Assembly: GCA_009192285.1 (NCBI GenBank)
Contig: WBVU01000008.1
Location: 1,436,370 to 1,500,369, forward strand
Source of the DNA: Morchella semilibera
Taxonomy: Eukaryota; Ascomycota; Pezizomycetes; Pezizales; Morchellaceae
DNA: 64,000 nt
Direction of reading: 5' to 3'
In this document: positions 12,040-24,000 of the stretch, in pieces
Numbering within the stretch: position 1 is the first letter of the stretch
Layout: each line of letters begins with the position of its first letter
Program-made: the position numbers and the translations under genes
Notes under the pieces: model-generated
The model's database searches: none
The model's input: only the letters and a program-made list of their open reading frames with translations
Told to the model about the DNA's origin: nothing

Positions 12040-15000
12040 CTATTTCCCCACCATAGTATCGGCAAGCGCCAGTAGATCTATAACCCTCTGATGCTGCCCT
12101 TGCTTCGCAAGGTCGAGAGCAGTCTTCCCTTCTTTATTGGCAATACTGACGTTAATGCCCTCCTGTCCCAGCAACAGCTCGACAATGTCTCCATGGCCGT
12201 TGTTTGCCGCGCGTATCAGAGCCGTATTACCACGTTTGTTTTGGAAATTGATATCATGACCTCTTCTCTCCAAAATGAGCTTAACAATTCTGTGTTCCCC
12301 CGACGATGAAGCGAGGGTGAGGGGTGTATCGTCGTCCTGGTCCATTTCCTGTAGTTTGTCATCCTTGTCGTATCGCCCTAGAAGCGCCTCAAATATTCGC
12401 AGATAGCCATATTGACAAGCGTTCAATAGTGGTGTTGTATGATCGTTTTTGGTACATTTGGGGTTTGTGGCTGGGTGTTCTAGAAGAGCAATGACGGTTT
12501 CGGTTTTTCCGTGCTGCGACGCTGAATGGAGTGCTGACTTGCCAGTTGGGGTAACTATGCCGATGTCGGCGTCCTTGGAAAGAAGAAAGCGTACAACTTC
12601 TGTTCTGCCTTCTTGGGCTGCTAAATTGAGTGGTGTATAGCCCAAGTTGGTGACGGCATTGACGTCCGCCCCCTTGCAGACCAAAAACTCTACCATGCCC
12701 ATGTCACCGTGGAACGCGCGGTTGTGCAGAGCTGTGTGGCCTGTTTTAGTCTTTGCACTGATGTCTGCCCCATTTTCTAATAGTACCTGTGCCGTCTCTT
12801 GGTGTTGGTTCTGAGTGGTAGAATAGAGAGGGGTACGTCCGTCGTTGGAGGCTTTGTGGATGTTTGCACCCTTGGGAAGAAGAAAGCGTACAATGTCTGT
12901 TTGGCCTTCTTGGGCCGCTAAATTGAGTGGTGTATAGCCTAGGTTGGTGACGGCATTGATGTCCGCCCCTTTGGAGACCAAAAACTCCACCATGGCCATG
13001 TCACCACGGAACACGCGGTTGTGCAGAACTGTGTGGCCGGTTTCCATCTTTGCGTTAATGTCGGCCCCGTTTTCCAGCAGTAGCTGTGCTGTTTCTTTAT
13101 GTTGATTTTGAGCGGCAGCATAGAGAGGGGTACGTCCGTCGTTGGAGGGTTTGTGGATGTTTGCGCCCTTGGAAAGAAGAAAGCGTACAATGTCTGTTTG
13201 GCCTTCTTGGGCCGCTAGATTGAGTGCAGTATAGCCTAGATTTGTGACGGCATTGATGTCCGCCCCTTTGGAGACCAAAAACTCCACCATGGTCATGTCA
13301 CCACGGAACACGCGGTTGTGCAGAACTCTGTGGCCGGTTTCCATCTTTGCGTTAATGTCGGCCCCGTTTTCCAGCAGTAGCTGTGCTGTTTCCAAATGTT
13401 GGTTTTGAGCGGCAGAGTAGAGAGGGGTACGTCCGTCGTTAGAGGCTTGGTGGATGTCTGCACCCTTGGAGAGAAGAAGGCGTACAACTTCATTTTGACC
13501 TTCTTGTGCTGCTAGATTCAGTGTTGTATAGCCCAAATTGGTGACGGCATTGGGGTCTGCCCCATTGGAAACCAAAAACCCCACCATGGTCATGTCGCCA
13601 CGGAACGCGCGGTTGTGCAGAACTGTGTGGCCGGTTTCCATCTTTGCGTTGATATCTGCCCCGTTTTCCAGCAGTAGCTGTGCTGTTTCCAAATGTTGGT
13701 TTTGAGCGGCAGAATAGAGGGGGGTACGTTCATCGCTGCAGGCTTGGTGGATATTCGCACCCTTTGAAAGAAGAAAGCGTACAATGTCTGTTTGGCCTTC
13801 TTGGGCCGCTAGATTGAGTGGTGTATAGCCTAGATTGGTGACGGCATTGATGTCCGCCCCTTTGGAGACCAAAAACTCCACCATGGCCATGTCACCACGA
13901 AACACGCGGTTGTGCAGAACTGTGTGGCCCGTGTCCGACTTTGCATTGATGTTTGCACCCTTGGAGAGAAAAAAGTGTACAGCGTCCGTTTGACCTTCCT
14001 GAGCGGCTAACTGCAGTGGTGTATGGCCCGAATTGATGACTGCATGGATGTCTGCCCCGTTGGCGACCAAGTACTCTATCATAGTCATATCACCATAAAA
14101 CGCGCGGTTGTGTAAAGCTGTGTGGCCCGTGTTCGACGTTGCGTTGATATTTGCGCCCTTGGAAAGAAGGAACCGTACAACCTCGATCTTCTGTTCTTGA
14201 GCAGCCAACTGCAGTGGTGTATGGCCTGAATTAATGACTGCATGGATGTCTGCCCCCTTTGAGACCAGGAACTCCACCATAGTCAATGCACCGTTGGACG
14301 CCTGGTTATGAAGAGGTGTGTGTCCCGTTTTCGCCTTGGCATTGATATCAGCTCCCTTTTTCAATAGCTTTTCTAATATATCTGTAAGGCCGTAGGGAGT
14401 AGCGTGATAGAGTGCTGTTCGACCAGTATCATCCTTCACGTTTAGGTTGATGCCAGGGGCATCCAGCAGAATTTCAAACGCCCCCCACGACTTGAGTCTC
14501 ACAGTATTCGTTAACGCCGTCCATCCAGATACCCCTCGATGGTTAAGATCGATATTCTTAACTTTCGTAAGTATCTTCACCAGCCATAGCTGGTTCCTGT
14601 CAACCGCACGAATCAATAGATTATCCTGTCCCTCTGGGCAACTCTCAAGGGCCCTATCATCTTGGAGTAGAAACTCTACTAATTCTTTGTTTTCGAGACT
14701 AATGGCTTTTTCAAGTGGCTTTTCGTCCGTGTCGTTCGTACCAGAGAGGTCTAAGGCACTATGATACAGAAGCTTACGCACCACCTGGATATGTCCCCCA
14801 TCGATAGCAAGGGAGATAGCAGTCTCTCCTGATTCGTCTTTCTGATTAACATTCAGCATTGGGTCGCGGAGGAGCAGCTCCACAACAGACTCGTGCCCTT
14901 GCAGCGCTACGTGGTGGAGTGCGGTAAGCCCCTTGATATCTGCCAGGTTGACATCACACGCAGGTGAGGGGTTAGATGTATTCTGGGCATGATTGGTAGT

Positions 15001-18000
15001 ATTGGATGTGGATGATGCCTTGGGAGTATCGTCGGACATTTCGGTACTATTCCCCTGTCTCCTGAGACCCAGCAGATATCGGACAGCATCCACTCTATTG
15101 TTCTTGGCAGCCAGCATAAGTGGTGTGAGTTTTGTCGCGTCTCCTGTGTTTATATCGATCTTGAATTGGCCAACCAATGCTTTCAGAAAGGTAACCTCTC
15201 CGGTTTCGGCGACATGGTGAAGAGGGGTGCGTCCTGCAGAGTTGATAATGGCAGGTGTCAAAGTGTACAGATACCGCTCGAGCACATTGAATAGTCTATA
15301 ATAACATGCCGCCCAGATAATGCCAATTCCCCTGCCCGCGGGAGCTTTAAGAGTAGGAACTAGACTTCCAACGTTATATGCCCAAAACTCATAGTAGGAC
15401 GACGAAGGGTCCAAGAAGATATCCCAAGATGTCGAAGGCTCATCACGCAGATGAATTCCCCAATTACGCATTGCGTAGGTAGTGAGGTCTGGGCGAGTGA
15501 GGCTAGTAGGGTCTGGTTGCTCAGAGGCCGGGCGCGTAAGATGTCGGAGACATAGATCCAGAATCCATTGCAATCCCCCTCTTAGAACGCCTGTCGATTC
15601 CTTCTCTAGATACTCTCGGACAGTGGCATGTGAAAAGCGTAAAGTCCCAGTATCGGGGTCGTGAACTACGAGTCCACAACACACGTGTAAGATATTTTCA
15701 ACCTTTCTCGTTATATCGTCGGGTATCGTCTTGATTGTTGAAGATGTGGTATGAAGGGCTTGAAGAATAGTCCTCGGAGAGAAGTCGTCCAACGCATAAA
15801 ACAGCCACTGCACTACCTTTTGAGCAAACTGTCGATTTGTGGGACTCTGCCCATCAATCCTGCGAAGTATGTCGTTGTACATAGTTGCTAATCCTTGAGG
15901 GAATTCAATTATAGCGTTGTTTACACCCTCGATCGATGTCTCGCGGCCTAGGGCCTGCATGCGTAGGTGGATCGAAAGAAACCTGCGGGAGGGTGAGAGG
16001 GATGAAAAGGACGATGGATGATGGATGATGGGGACCGTGTCTACACTCACATTCCATTTACGTTGCTGCTCAACGCCTTGCAAATCTCCGCCTCATTTTC
16101 CCTGAGGTCTTCGACCATGGCCTCCTTGCTAGGGTCGTCATATAGCTTATCAAGCTCGCTCCTGATATAGAGCTCAATGTCCTTCGCGTTGTCCTGAGGA
16201 TCAATGAGATAACTTTCGTAGTTTTTCATGTACGCGATAATATCACCCTCGTTCCGACCCGTGACGAAGATCCGAACACATCTGCCTTTCTTTTCAATCT
16301 CTCTGAGCGCTTGAAAGAGATCTTTCCGGCGCTCCGGATCACATTCATCCAGAGCATCGATTATAACCCATAAACTAGGTAAATGAAAGGAGAGCTCAAT
16401 GATTAGTTCTTCGCACTCCTTCACAGTAAGAGCCCCTGTCGACTCGCGTTCCTTCTTCTCTTTCTTTCTTACTAGCGCTTGTGGAAGGGCGTCGGGAGAG
16501 TATGCTAGACAAACCTGTCTTAAAAGCGCCCGAAGTATTGAACTAGGACTAGACCGGTCCACATGGGTTTTACTGCAGTAAAAGTAGGCCACGCAGCCTT
16601 CAATATCCGCTACTCTCCTAATAACTTCATCGATCGCAAAGGAACTATATGCATATAAGTATGAAGCATGAATATGTCCGATTTCTGTAACTCACGCAAG
16701 GATAGTTTTTCCAGTACCAGCTAAGAGAGAATTAGATACAAGCGCCTAGTGAAGTAACTGAAGGTGTATCTTACCGTCACCACGAAGCCAGAGGACAGAT
16801 GATGGTGATTTATAAGAAATCCAGGCACCAAATTTTGGGTTTGTCTTCAACCAGAGACATGTGCCCTTAGTCCGTCGATGGACGTTCTCTGAATGGGTCG
16901 TGCCGAATTGAGTCTCTGACACCCAATCCAACGTGCTACTTACAACCTGTTCTGATTGAGGAATTAGCGGTCTGTTACTACACTGGCCTTGGTAACCTAC
17001 TATCGACATATTGACGAAGTCGCTTGATGTTCGCATGACATGCATTCAAAGTTGTTTCCACAGCGCTTAATCTCCCCTTCATCGATTTCAGATGTCCCTC
17101 GAGTTGTATTCGTGACTTATCTTGCTCTAAAATGTGTTGTTAGATTGCCGATAGAAGATGGAAGGGGGAATTCGGGTATCATCATACTGGCTCGCTCACT
17201 ACTCGCAGCTATAGGGATTTCTTAGCATATGGTTATCTCGCTAGGTAGCAGGGCAGCAAACCTTGTTTTTCAACAAGCTCCGCATGCTTTCTCGTTTCCT
17301 CCTCCGAGGCTCGGATGTCTTCCAACAAGTCCGCAAGTGTGGATGACAGACTCTTGATGATTTGTACTGCCCATGGTTTGCTTAGCCCATATATACAAGC
17401 ATGCGATCAGCCCAAGAGGGGTTATACCACTAAAACTCTCCTGCAGGTGGGTTTTCGCATGTAATAGATATTTCAGAATTGAGATATATTGTTTGACCAA
17501 GCACCTTTGAAGGAATGTGGTCGTTCCTTCCTCTAGGTCTAGGTATAAATGCTCGTAAATTGCTCCACAGCAGATCACCCAGGAAAGATACCCCAAGCTA
17601 CTCAGTATTCTTTCAAGATTATCGGTATAGGCGGTTCCCACCTAGAATGCTGTCATTAGAAGGTGTCATCGCGAAATCGGTAAACAACATACGTTTAGAA
17701 GCAGCCGAAAACCAGCCCAAACTAATGCTACCACATCCGGGTGATGTTGAAGGGCTGCGTCGCCTATGAACGCATACTTATTAAGCTGTCCAAACACCTG
17801 GTCGGCAATAAAGACATCTTCGCCATCCGAGTTTTTATATCTCATTCTCCCTTCATCAATCGACTTCCGAAGATCTTGTACTTCTTGAAAGAGCCTCTCC
17901 ACCGGAGTTGTCGTCACCTGTTCAAAATCGTCAAGAGCCAGAATACCCTTGCTCTGCAGGGCGGTGATCGCTTCAGCCCATAACCAAGATCTACGTATTA

Positions 18001-18612
18001 GGAGTAGTATTAGCAAAGACAACGTGATAGAATCGTAACACTTGCGGAGGGCTTACTGCTTAATGCTAATGGCAATTCTCTCGTCTGATCCTAACAGGCC
18101 TGCCAAATCCTGATCGACAGGAGCTGGCGAGAGCTCTTCTCGGACCCCCTCATTCTCACCCTCCAACCCTACTGCCGACGGGGGTTGCACAAAAATATTC
18201 GGCGTCGCCTCAAACTGTGGCCCTGTGAGGGTTATCGTTGGCGGCACTAGGTGCGCTACAGTGCGGGGGGCGTTGACATGATCGTGCGGTTGCTCGGTCG
18301 GGGTAAAGAGTGTCTCAGCAGGAAGGGTTGCCGGGGGTGGGGAACTGATCGTTTTCGCTACTTGAGTGCTTTAAGCGGTTAGCAAGGCTTCGTAAGTGTT
18401 AAGGTTACGGTGGATTGGGTGTACCTGGTGAGATCTGGGGACAATGCGGGCTCTGATTTCTTGGTGTCGAGAAGCGTTCTCTCAAATGCGCGAGACGCGT
18501 CTGGCGTCTGGGGTTGCTCCTTGGAGGTATTCGCTTGGCGTGTGGCAGGCTTTCTTTTTTTCCTCCACTTCCTTCTCACAGAGCGCTGCACCTTAGAAAG
18601 AGAGGATCCCAT
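12040..18612 (-). CDS. NACHT-ankyrin STAND receptor B (NLR B), complete, 1,993 aa
   Basis: Complete fungal NLR-like receptor. Exons: 18425-18612, 18057-18368, 17693-17990, 17428-17641, 17262-17366, 17001-17126, 16775-16951, 16696-16720, 16051-16644 and 12040-15982. They sum to 5,982 nt with no internal stop. Parts: MGSSLSKV start with a Lys/Arg cluster (about residues 1-25); Pro/Thr-rich linker; helical domain with GDAALQHHPDVVALVWAGF (about 167-337, resembles DUF7708); coiled coil (about 338-415); NACHT with Walker A GDAGTGKT (about 472-479) and Walker B WVIIDALDECD (about 575); winged-helix-like region with LRFSHATVREYL; about 30 ankyrin repeats from about residue 930 to the end. Several introns show a CTAAC/CTAAT-type branch site. 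Role in non-self recognition or regulated cell death is inferred from the family. The N-terminal helical domain is not a known death effector such as HeLo. Confidence 0.9.
12640..14005 (-). repeat. 297-nt higher-order ankyrin repeat array in NLR B
   Basis: The GTTGTG landmark of the repeat recurs at about 12721, 13018, 13315, 13612 and 13909, exactly 297 nt (three 33-aa ankyrin units, 99 aa) apart. Copies are nearly identical at nucleotide level, e.g. LLLENGADINAKMETGH and FLVSKGADINAVTNLGY recur almost unchanged. Confidence 0.9.
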
Positions 18613-19608
18613 GGGAGGAGAAAGTTTAACGGCCGAGGAGGGGGGGAGAATGGATAGTATGCTAAGGGGTAAATCTGGCGACAGCGAGATCCTCAGCTGT
18701 TGCTTCGCCCGGGATGTTAGGAGGGGGAGTCAAACAATACCAACCTTACCTAAATACTTACATACTCCAGCCCGCGACCGTCGCACTGTGTAACTTCTGG
18801 TAACCAATTCTGCGATAATTATGTAGTAGAGTAGTGTCGCTTTGCAATTGACTGAAATTCCGAGACTGTACATGTATGTACTTTCTACTGTAGAATATCT
18901 ATATACATGTAGCTTGCATAAGATATGTAAATTTACGGTATTGAGCCCATAATATTTGAAGATTCGATACCTAGGACTACGCTCTTAAGGTATTTCTGGT
19001 ACCATATAACCTAAGCCCCCTAAATAGCCAGGGCATGCCGGGCCGGGTTTGAGAAACCTTGCGAGGTGTTGCTGTAAACAGGTCTAGCAAAAAGGGCTTC
19101 GAAACGAGGCTTTAATTTACACTGTTGCCAAGCAGGCCAGGGTACTGCTCGGCAGACCCAAACCCACAAGCGCCGAACAGGCCCTAAGAAGTGCGCAATG
19201 CTGCCTCATCCCAGTAGATATCCAGGTTTAGGTCGAAGTTGTGCGCAGATACCTACTGTTACTCACTGGTTGTTGACGGACAGGGGCTTTTTGACCAATA
19301 AGAATATAAATAAACAGGACTTGGCTGTTTCTTTTTAGTGGGGTCCGTCAACACATAGTATCCGTCATCACCGCGTGGACGGCGGTGCAGTGCTATTTTG
19401 TAGTTCATTACCTACAAGGCTCTGGGATAAAGTGAGTGAACTAAATGTGGTGTTGACAGGATCCGTTCACCCACCTCATCCCAGAGCCTTGTACATAGTT
19501 CGCAACGGCGGGCTTAAGCTTATAAGGCGAAACGAACTTCCACCGAATCAATCAAACACCTTCTTATCGCCAGATTCCGGTCGAGCAGGACACTTCCAGC
19601 TGCCCAAA
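18613..19608. other. Intergenic region between NLR B and the membrane-protein gene
   Basis: The 5' sides of the two divergent genes face each other here, so both promoters are expected within it. No clear TATA box or operator could be assigned. It contains the palindromic MITE at 19413-19493. Confidence 0.5.
19413..19493. repeat. Palindromic MITE, TACAAGGCTCTGGGAT ends
   Basis: Arms 19413-19441 and 19465-19493 are 29-nt inverted repeats with three A/G differences around a 23-nt core. Ends start and finish with TA, which fits a TA target site of the Tc1/mariner type. A truncated relative lies at 5076-5140. Confidence 0.75.
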
Positions 19609-21075
19609 ATGTCGACCCTGCTGCTACTGGCATTTCTTTTCATTCCCACCTGCGCAACGGATACGCCTGTAAACTCAACGGAGAAAGTGGGCTAGACACC
19701 TGAGCCCCGAGGACGGGGTACATGGGGGATTCTTTCGAACTGCATTTTCACATTGATAATCTGTACCTAGACGGTCATTCATGACGATGTCAAAATTAAA
19801 AAGATGTTGCCCTTGACCCAGGGTTCTACAATCATAGATCCCACCCCATTCTCGAGGCTTCTCTCCAAGCTTCAATGGATGCTTTACGCTTTCCTGGCTC
19901 CCGAAGCAGTTATAGGCTCGGCTGCTATGCAGGGCATTGATGCAGCGGACCTTCAGAGAGAGTTTTGTTCCATAATTGGAGTCGAGCCTGGGAGTAAAGA
20001 TGATATATTGGGGCCTGAAGGCTCATATTTTGTCATCATGGGTGGCTTCTCATCCGGGCCAATGCGACCCGATGGTTCATATCCCGGTATTCTTGACAAA
20101 GAGAATTTCATAAGGCTTGTGAAAGAAAAGGTCGTTCCCGACTCGGTCAACCTAAGGCAAATTCGAGATCGTGGTAAAGTCGATGCCATCGGAAAACTTC
20201 TCGCGCTCATCCAGGCTCTCTCCCTCGTCATCCAGTGCCTCCTGTGCACAATGCATGACTTGACCGTCACTTTGTTCGAGCTCCACGTCGTCATCCAGGT
20301 TCTCTGTACCGTGCTCATATATAGCCTCTGGTGGTCGAAGCCTCAGGGTGTTTTAGAGCCAATCCCGTTCGAACAGCCTGCTACACAATGCGACAAGATT
20401 CCGACATCCGCGGCCGGTGAACAACACGTTCCACCTCGCGAGCTTCGTGGGTTTGGTGATGACGTTGTGTTTGGCTCTGGATCTCCGAGCACTCTGATCA
20501 TATATTTACCCCCGGCCTTGCACACCCACGAACGGACGAGAGAGGCCCGCACCACGACCAGCAGAAACCTAACCCATCCCTCGCAAAGAATCCAACGACC
20601 CCCAAGCCCAACGTTCTTCAGCTGGTCCACGGTTGGGGAGGCCCGCAATCGATTGAAGGAGTGGTCTAATATACCCTTCATAACCAACTTCCGTACCCTC
20701 CACATGTTTACTTTTCACAATGGTTCCGAGGTCGCACTGGTCTAGGTACTCAAACTATACCCTATATATGGTGCCTTACACAGTTTTGCATATATACTCG
20801 CCAGCTTCCCAACACCCATCGAGCGGAGTCTGTGGGGCATGTCGTGTCTGTCACTTTTCGTTATCCCTCTTCTCTTCCTTTTGTACCACATATTCTATGT
20901 TTGTGCACCTGGGCGCATCCCCAGCCGGTATGATCGCATTGTGAGAATGTTGGTAATATTCTATATACTCATCTGCCGATCATACCTTATCTTAGAATGC
21001 TTCATTAGTCTCAGGCTTCTCCCAGCCAATGCGTACCAAACAGTTGTGTGGGAACGTGTCTGGCCTCATTTATAG
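19609..21075 (+). pseudogene. Fungal multipass membrane protein frame with three in-frame TAG codons
   Basis: A single frame of 489 codons from the ATG at 19609 to the TAG at 21073-21075, interrupted only by TAG at 19693, 19768 and 20743. Visible parts: signal-peptide-like start MSTLLLLAFLFIPTCA; the family block TPEPRGRGTWGILSNC and FTLIICT*TVIH with a following LLSKLQWMLYAFLAPE; a DRGKVDAIGKLLALIQ plus membrane segments ending in WWSKPQ; a C-terminal block with several membrane helices ending LLPANAYQTVVWERVWPHL. These match an uncharacterised fungal integral membrane family, from memory. At the first two TAGs the family has a conserved Trp (G-W-x-P-E and C-x-W-T-V). The gene is either a young pseudogene or read after A-to-I editing of UAG to UGG. 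An alternative is an 84-nt in-frame GT..AG intron at 19687-19770, but this would remove the conserved block. Confidence 0.7.
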
Positions 21076-24000
21076 GAATCAATTATCGTTTCCTATAGTA
21101 GGTGGGGGGAGTTTAAGTAGCTAGAATGGTTGATCAGTGATCGGAAAAACTGGCCACGAACGCACTTTGTTGGTTTCCTTCATTTTTTAGCATGTCCTTT
21201 TGATTCTGCTTTTAATAACTTCAGTGGGTATTCACATAATCTCCACTAGCTCACTAACAATCTCACCCCTGCTGGTCTGGTTATTGGAGTCGTCAATCCA
21301 CCGCACGCAGCCCTAGTGAATATTATGGGCAGTGGTGACCCACCAATTACGCCTCTAGCTTGTCGTCTATATATTTGGGTAAATAAGCTAAGTATTCGTG
21401 CCCCCCACTACGAACCAACAGTGGCCTCCATATGTTGGGCCATCGGGAATGACTCTTATATATGAAACCTTTGAAGTATGATAATATATAGAATCCAGAA
21501 GAATCCTGCAATTCAACATAACATTCACAAACCGGATGCTCAAACAAACAGGGTATAATAGCAGTGACTCAAATTCTATTCATTATATAAATATACCGAC
21601 GCCGAGAAAAGTGAGCTAAGCTATATCCCTAATCCTTACCAACGCTAAACCCCTTACCCACATATCCACAGCCCCAGCGGCTGCAGCACCGAACGGCCTT
21701 TATTCGGCGCGGTGCGCGCGCGCCAGGTCAGGGGTGGGGAGCACAAGATCCGGCGCGGAAGTGGGCAAGCGACAGAGGGTCTGGTTAGCTACTCGAACGG
21801 CGATGCGTGGTGCTAAAATAGCTGGATCTACGTTACTGGTCCTGTCCCTGACCTTTCCGGAAGGGCGGGTGGGGGGGTGGGGGGGGGGGGGGGGCTCGGG
21901 GGTTGCCCCTCTGAGTTTGGGGGGGAGGGGTGGTAACCAAGTGGTGCATGCCCTGCTAGGCGCGACGAGTAGGGTGGGGGTGGGAACGATTTTTCCTGCT
22001 TCCACGGCGCCTGAACCATCCTCCCTCTCCTCCTCCTCCTGGTCCTGCCACGGCCAGTCTCATTTGCCCTCACAATTCCCACCACCACGACCGTCACCAT
22101 TAACTCCACCAGCCACACCATGGCTCCTTCCCTTCGCCGTTCCTTAAAGGTAGCCTTAAGTAGATCACACGGACGTACTCAATCCTCCGCGACCTGCGCT
22201 TGAGGGAACGCCACACAGAACCCCCCCCCCCCCCTTTGCAGCACCGGCTAGTCGCGCATATAAAGGCTCTGAATCCGGGGCGGCGGCCTGCAAACCAGCG
22301 TGAAAACAAGGTGTTTAGGGCTGCTGACAGTAAAGGAGAGGCTTCAAGCAGAGTTGTCGTGTGTTGTATATGTAGACCGTGATTAGGTGCTCGGGGCAAT
22401 AGGTAGCCGCCACCCAAGACAGCTGGCGACGCAACGGCACGTGAGGATTCGGCACGTGATGGATGAAGTAGGTAAGCAGGGAGGACAATGAATTGTATTG
22501 AGAGTTTTTTTCTTTGCGGATAGAGTTGGCTCTTGCCGCCGATCAACCCCAATTAAGTATCATTTGGTGGTATAATATTAAGAAGCGGCGTTATGGCAGA
22601 GTGGTATATTTATCGATGGAGCTGGCAAAGTCTCCACTGGCCAAGTGGCATGCACTTAACCCCTACTTACCATTTTGCAACTCCATCTCAATATAGAGCT
22701 AGTCCGCTTTTCATGAAGCCTTTTCTATATATGTGATGTAAAATTAATAACCTTTGGACGGAATTAATGAATCAAACGAAAGATGAATTTTCCGAACAAC
22801 CCGCCACTATGACCGGGTGAGGGTCTGTACACCATTTTTGATTCGATACACCCCTCAGGCCAGAACTCCCTAAGGGGTATCGGCCTAGTATCTAGCAGAC
22901 GGCTACTCCGTATTACAATGTAGACTATTAAGCTCCATTGGGCTTGACGTTCTAGTTACCTTTAGCAAAATGACAGAGAGTGAGTAATAAGCTATTTAAT
23001 ATTGGGACATATAAGAATTGAGAATGGAAAGAAATAAAGCAGTTTTTACAAAGTGTCGTACTCTGTTATTCACAGCTACAACCTTCTGTCCTAGTGATTG
23101 TTTGTGTAAACTAGTTCATACCAAATAAACCGTTTCCGGTTCCAAGTACAAACAGTACAAATATAGCACATTGGTCGATCGCAAACGAGTTGTTCGCCTA
23201 GGGAAGGGTGTAAAATGGGGGCGAGTTTTTCGGGAACTGGCCTGGATGGGATAGGAATATAGGAAGGCCTACAACTGAATTGACTCGGTGTAATCCTGTA
23301 CCACGATAGTATGTTAAATCATTGATAACAAATCTACTACTCGATAGATGCTATACACAGATAAAGAAGGACATAGTAGGTACGGACGCATTATGCATAT
23401 CAAGACTTAAAATCGATTCAGTATCGTGCAATCCTGCGCCCACATCTATCATACGTCTATAATAGGCCCTTTGCGCAAAAGACTCAAGAGTCTTTTTCTA
23501 CTTGTGTGATTGGTTGATGGGGGGATAGGCATCAATCGGGTTACCGGGAAAAGACCCTGGAGTCTTTTGCGCAAAGGGCCTGATAGAAGCCGCCCCATAG
23601 ATATACTCAGCGGATCACGTGCTAGAGCTGTTAGCGCCGCAGTAAGCCACCTGAATACACGGACGCCTGTTAATGCCCTACAGCTTCAGCTAATTTTTAA
23701 ATATTTTTTATCGATCTATATGTAAACATCCTAGTCATGTTGTGTTCAGAGGTATCATATACTCATCGATACTGCCTCGTCTCCCCTTCCTCAAGGTCGT
23801 TTTCATCATTTGACACCCATCCCCATCTTTTTACTACCTGTGGCTTCCTTTTTCTAGCTCAAGTGGATTGTGTATATGGGCTTTTGTATATTTAACTACT
23901 ATAATAACGACTATTTCCTTCCTACTCATAACCCTGTATTCACCGAGGAGCACCCGCATTACATAGGGCCCTAGGTGCCGAGATGGCGCTGATTAGTTCA

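Noticed and set aside
22585-22665. TGGCAGAGTGGT, similar to a tRNA A box
   Set aside because: No B box and no cloverleaf could be drawn.
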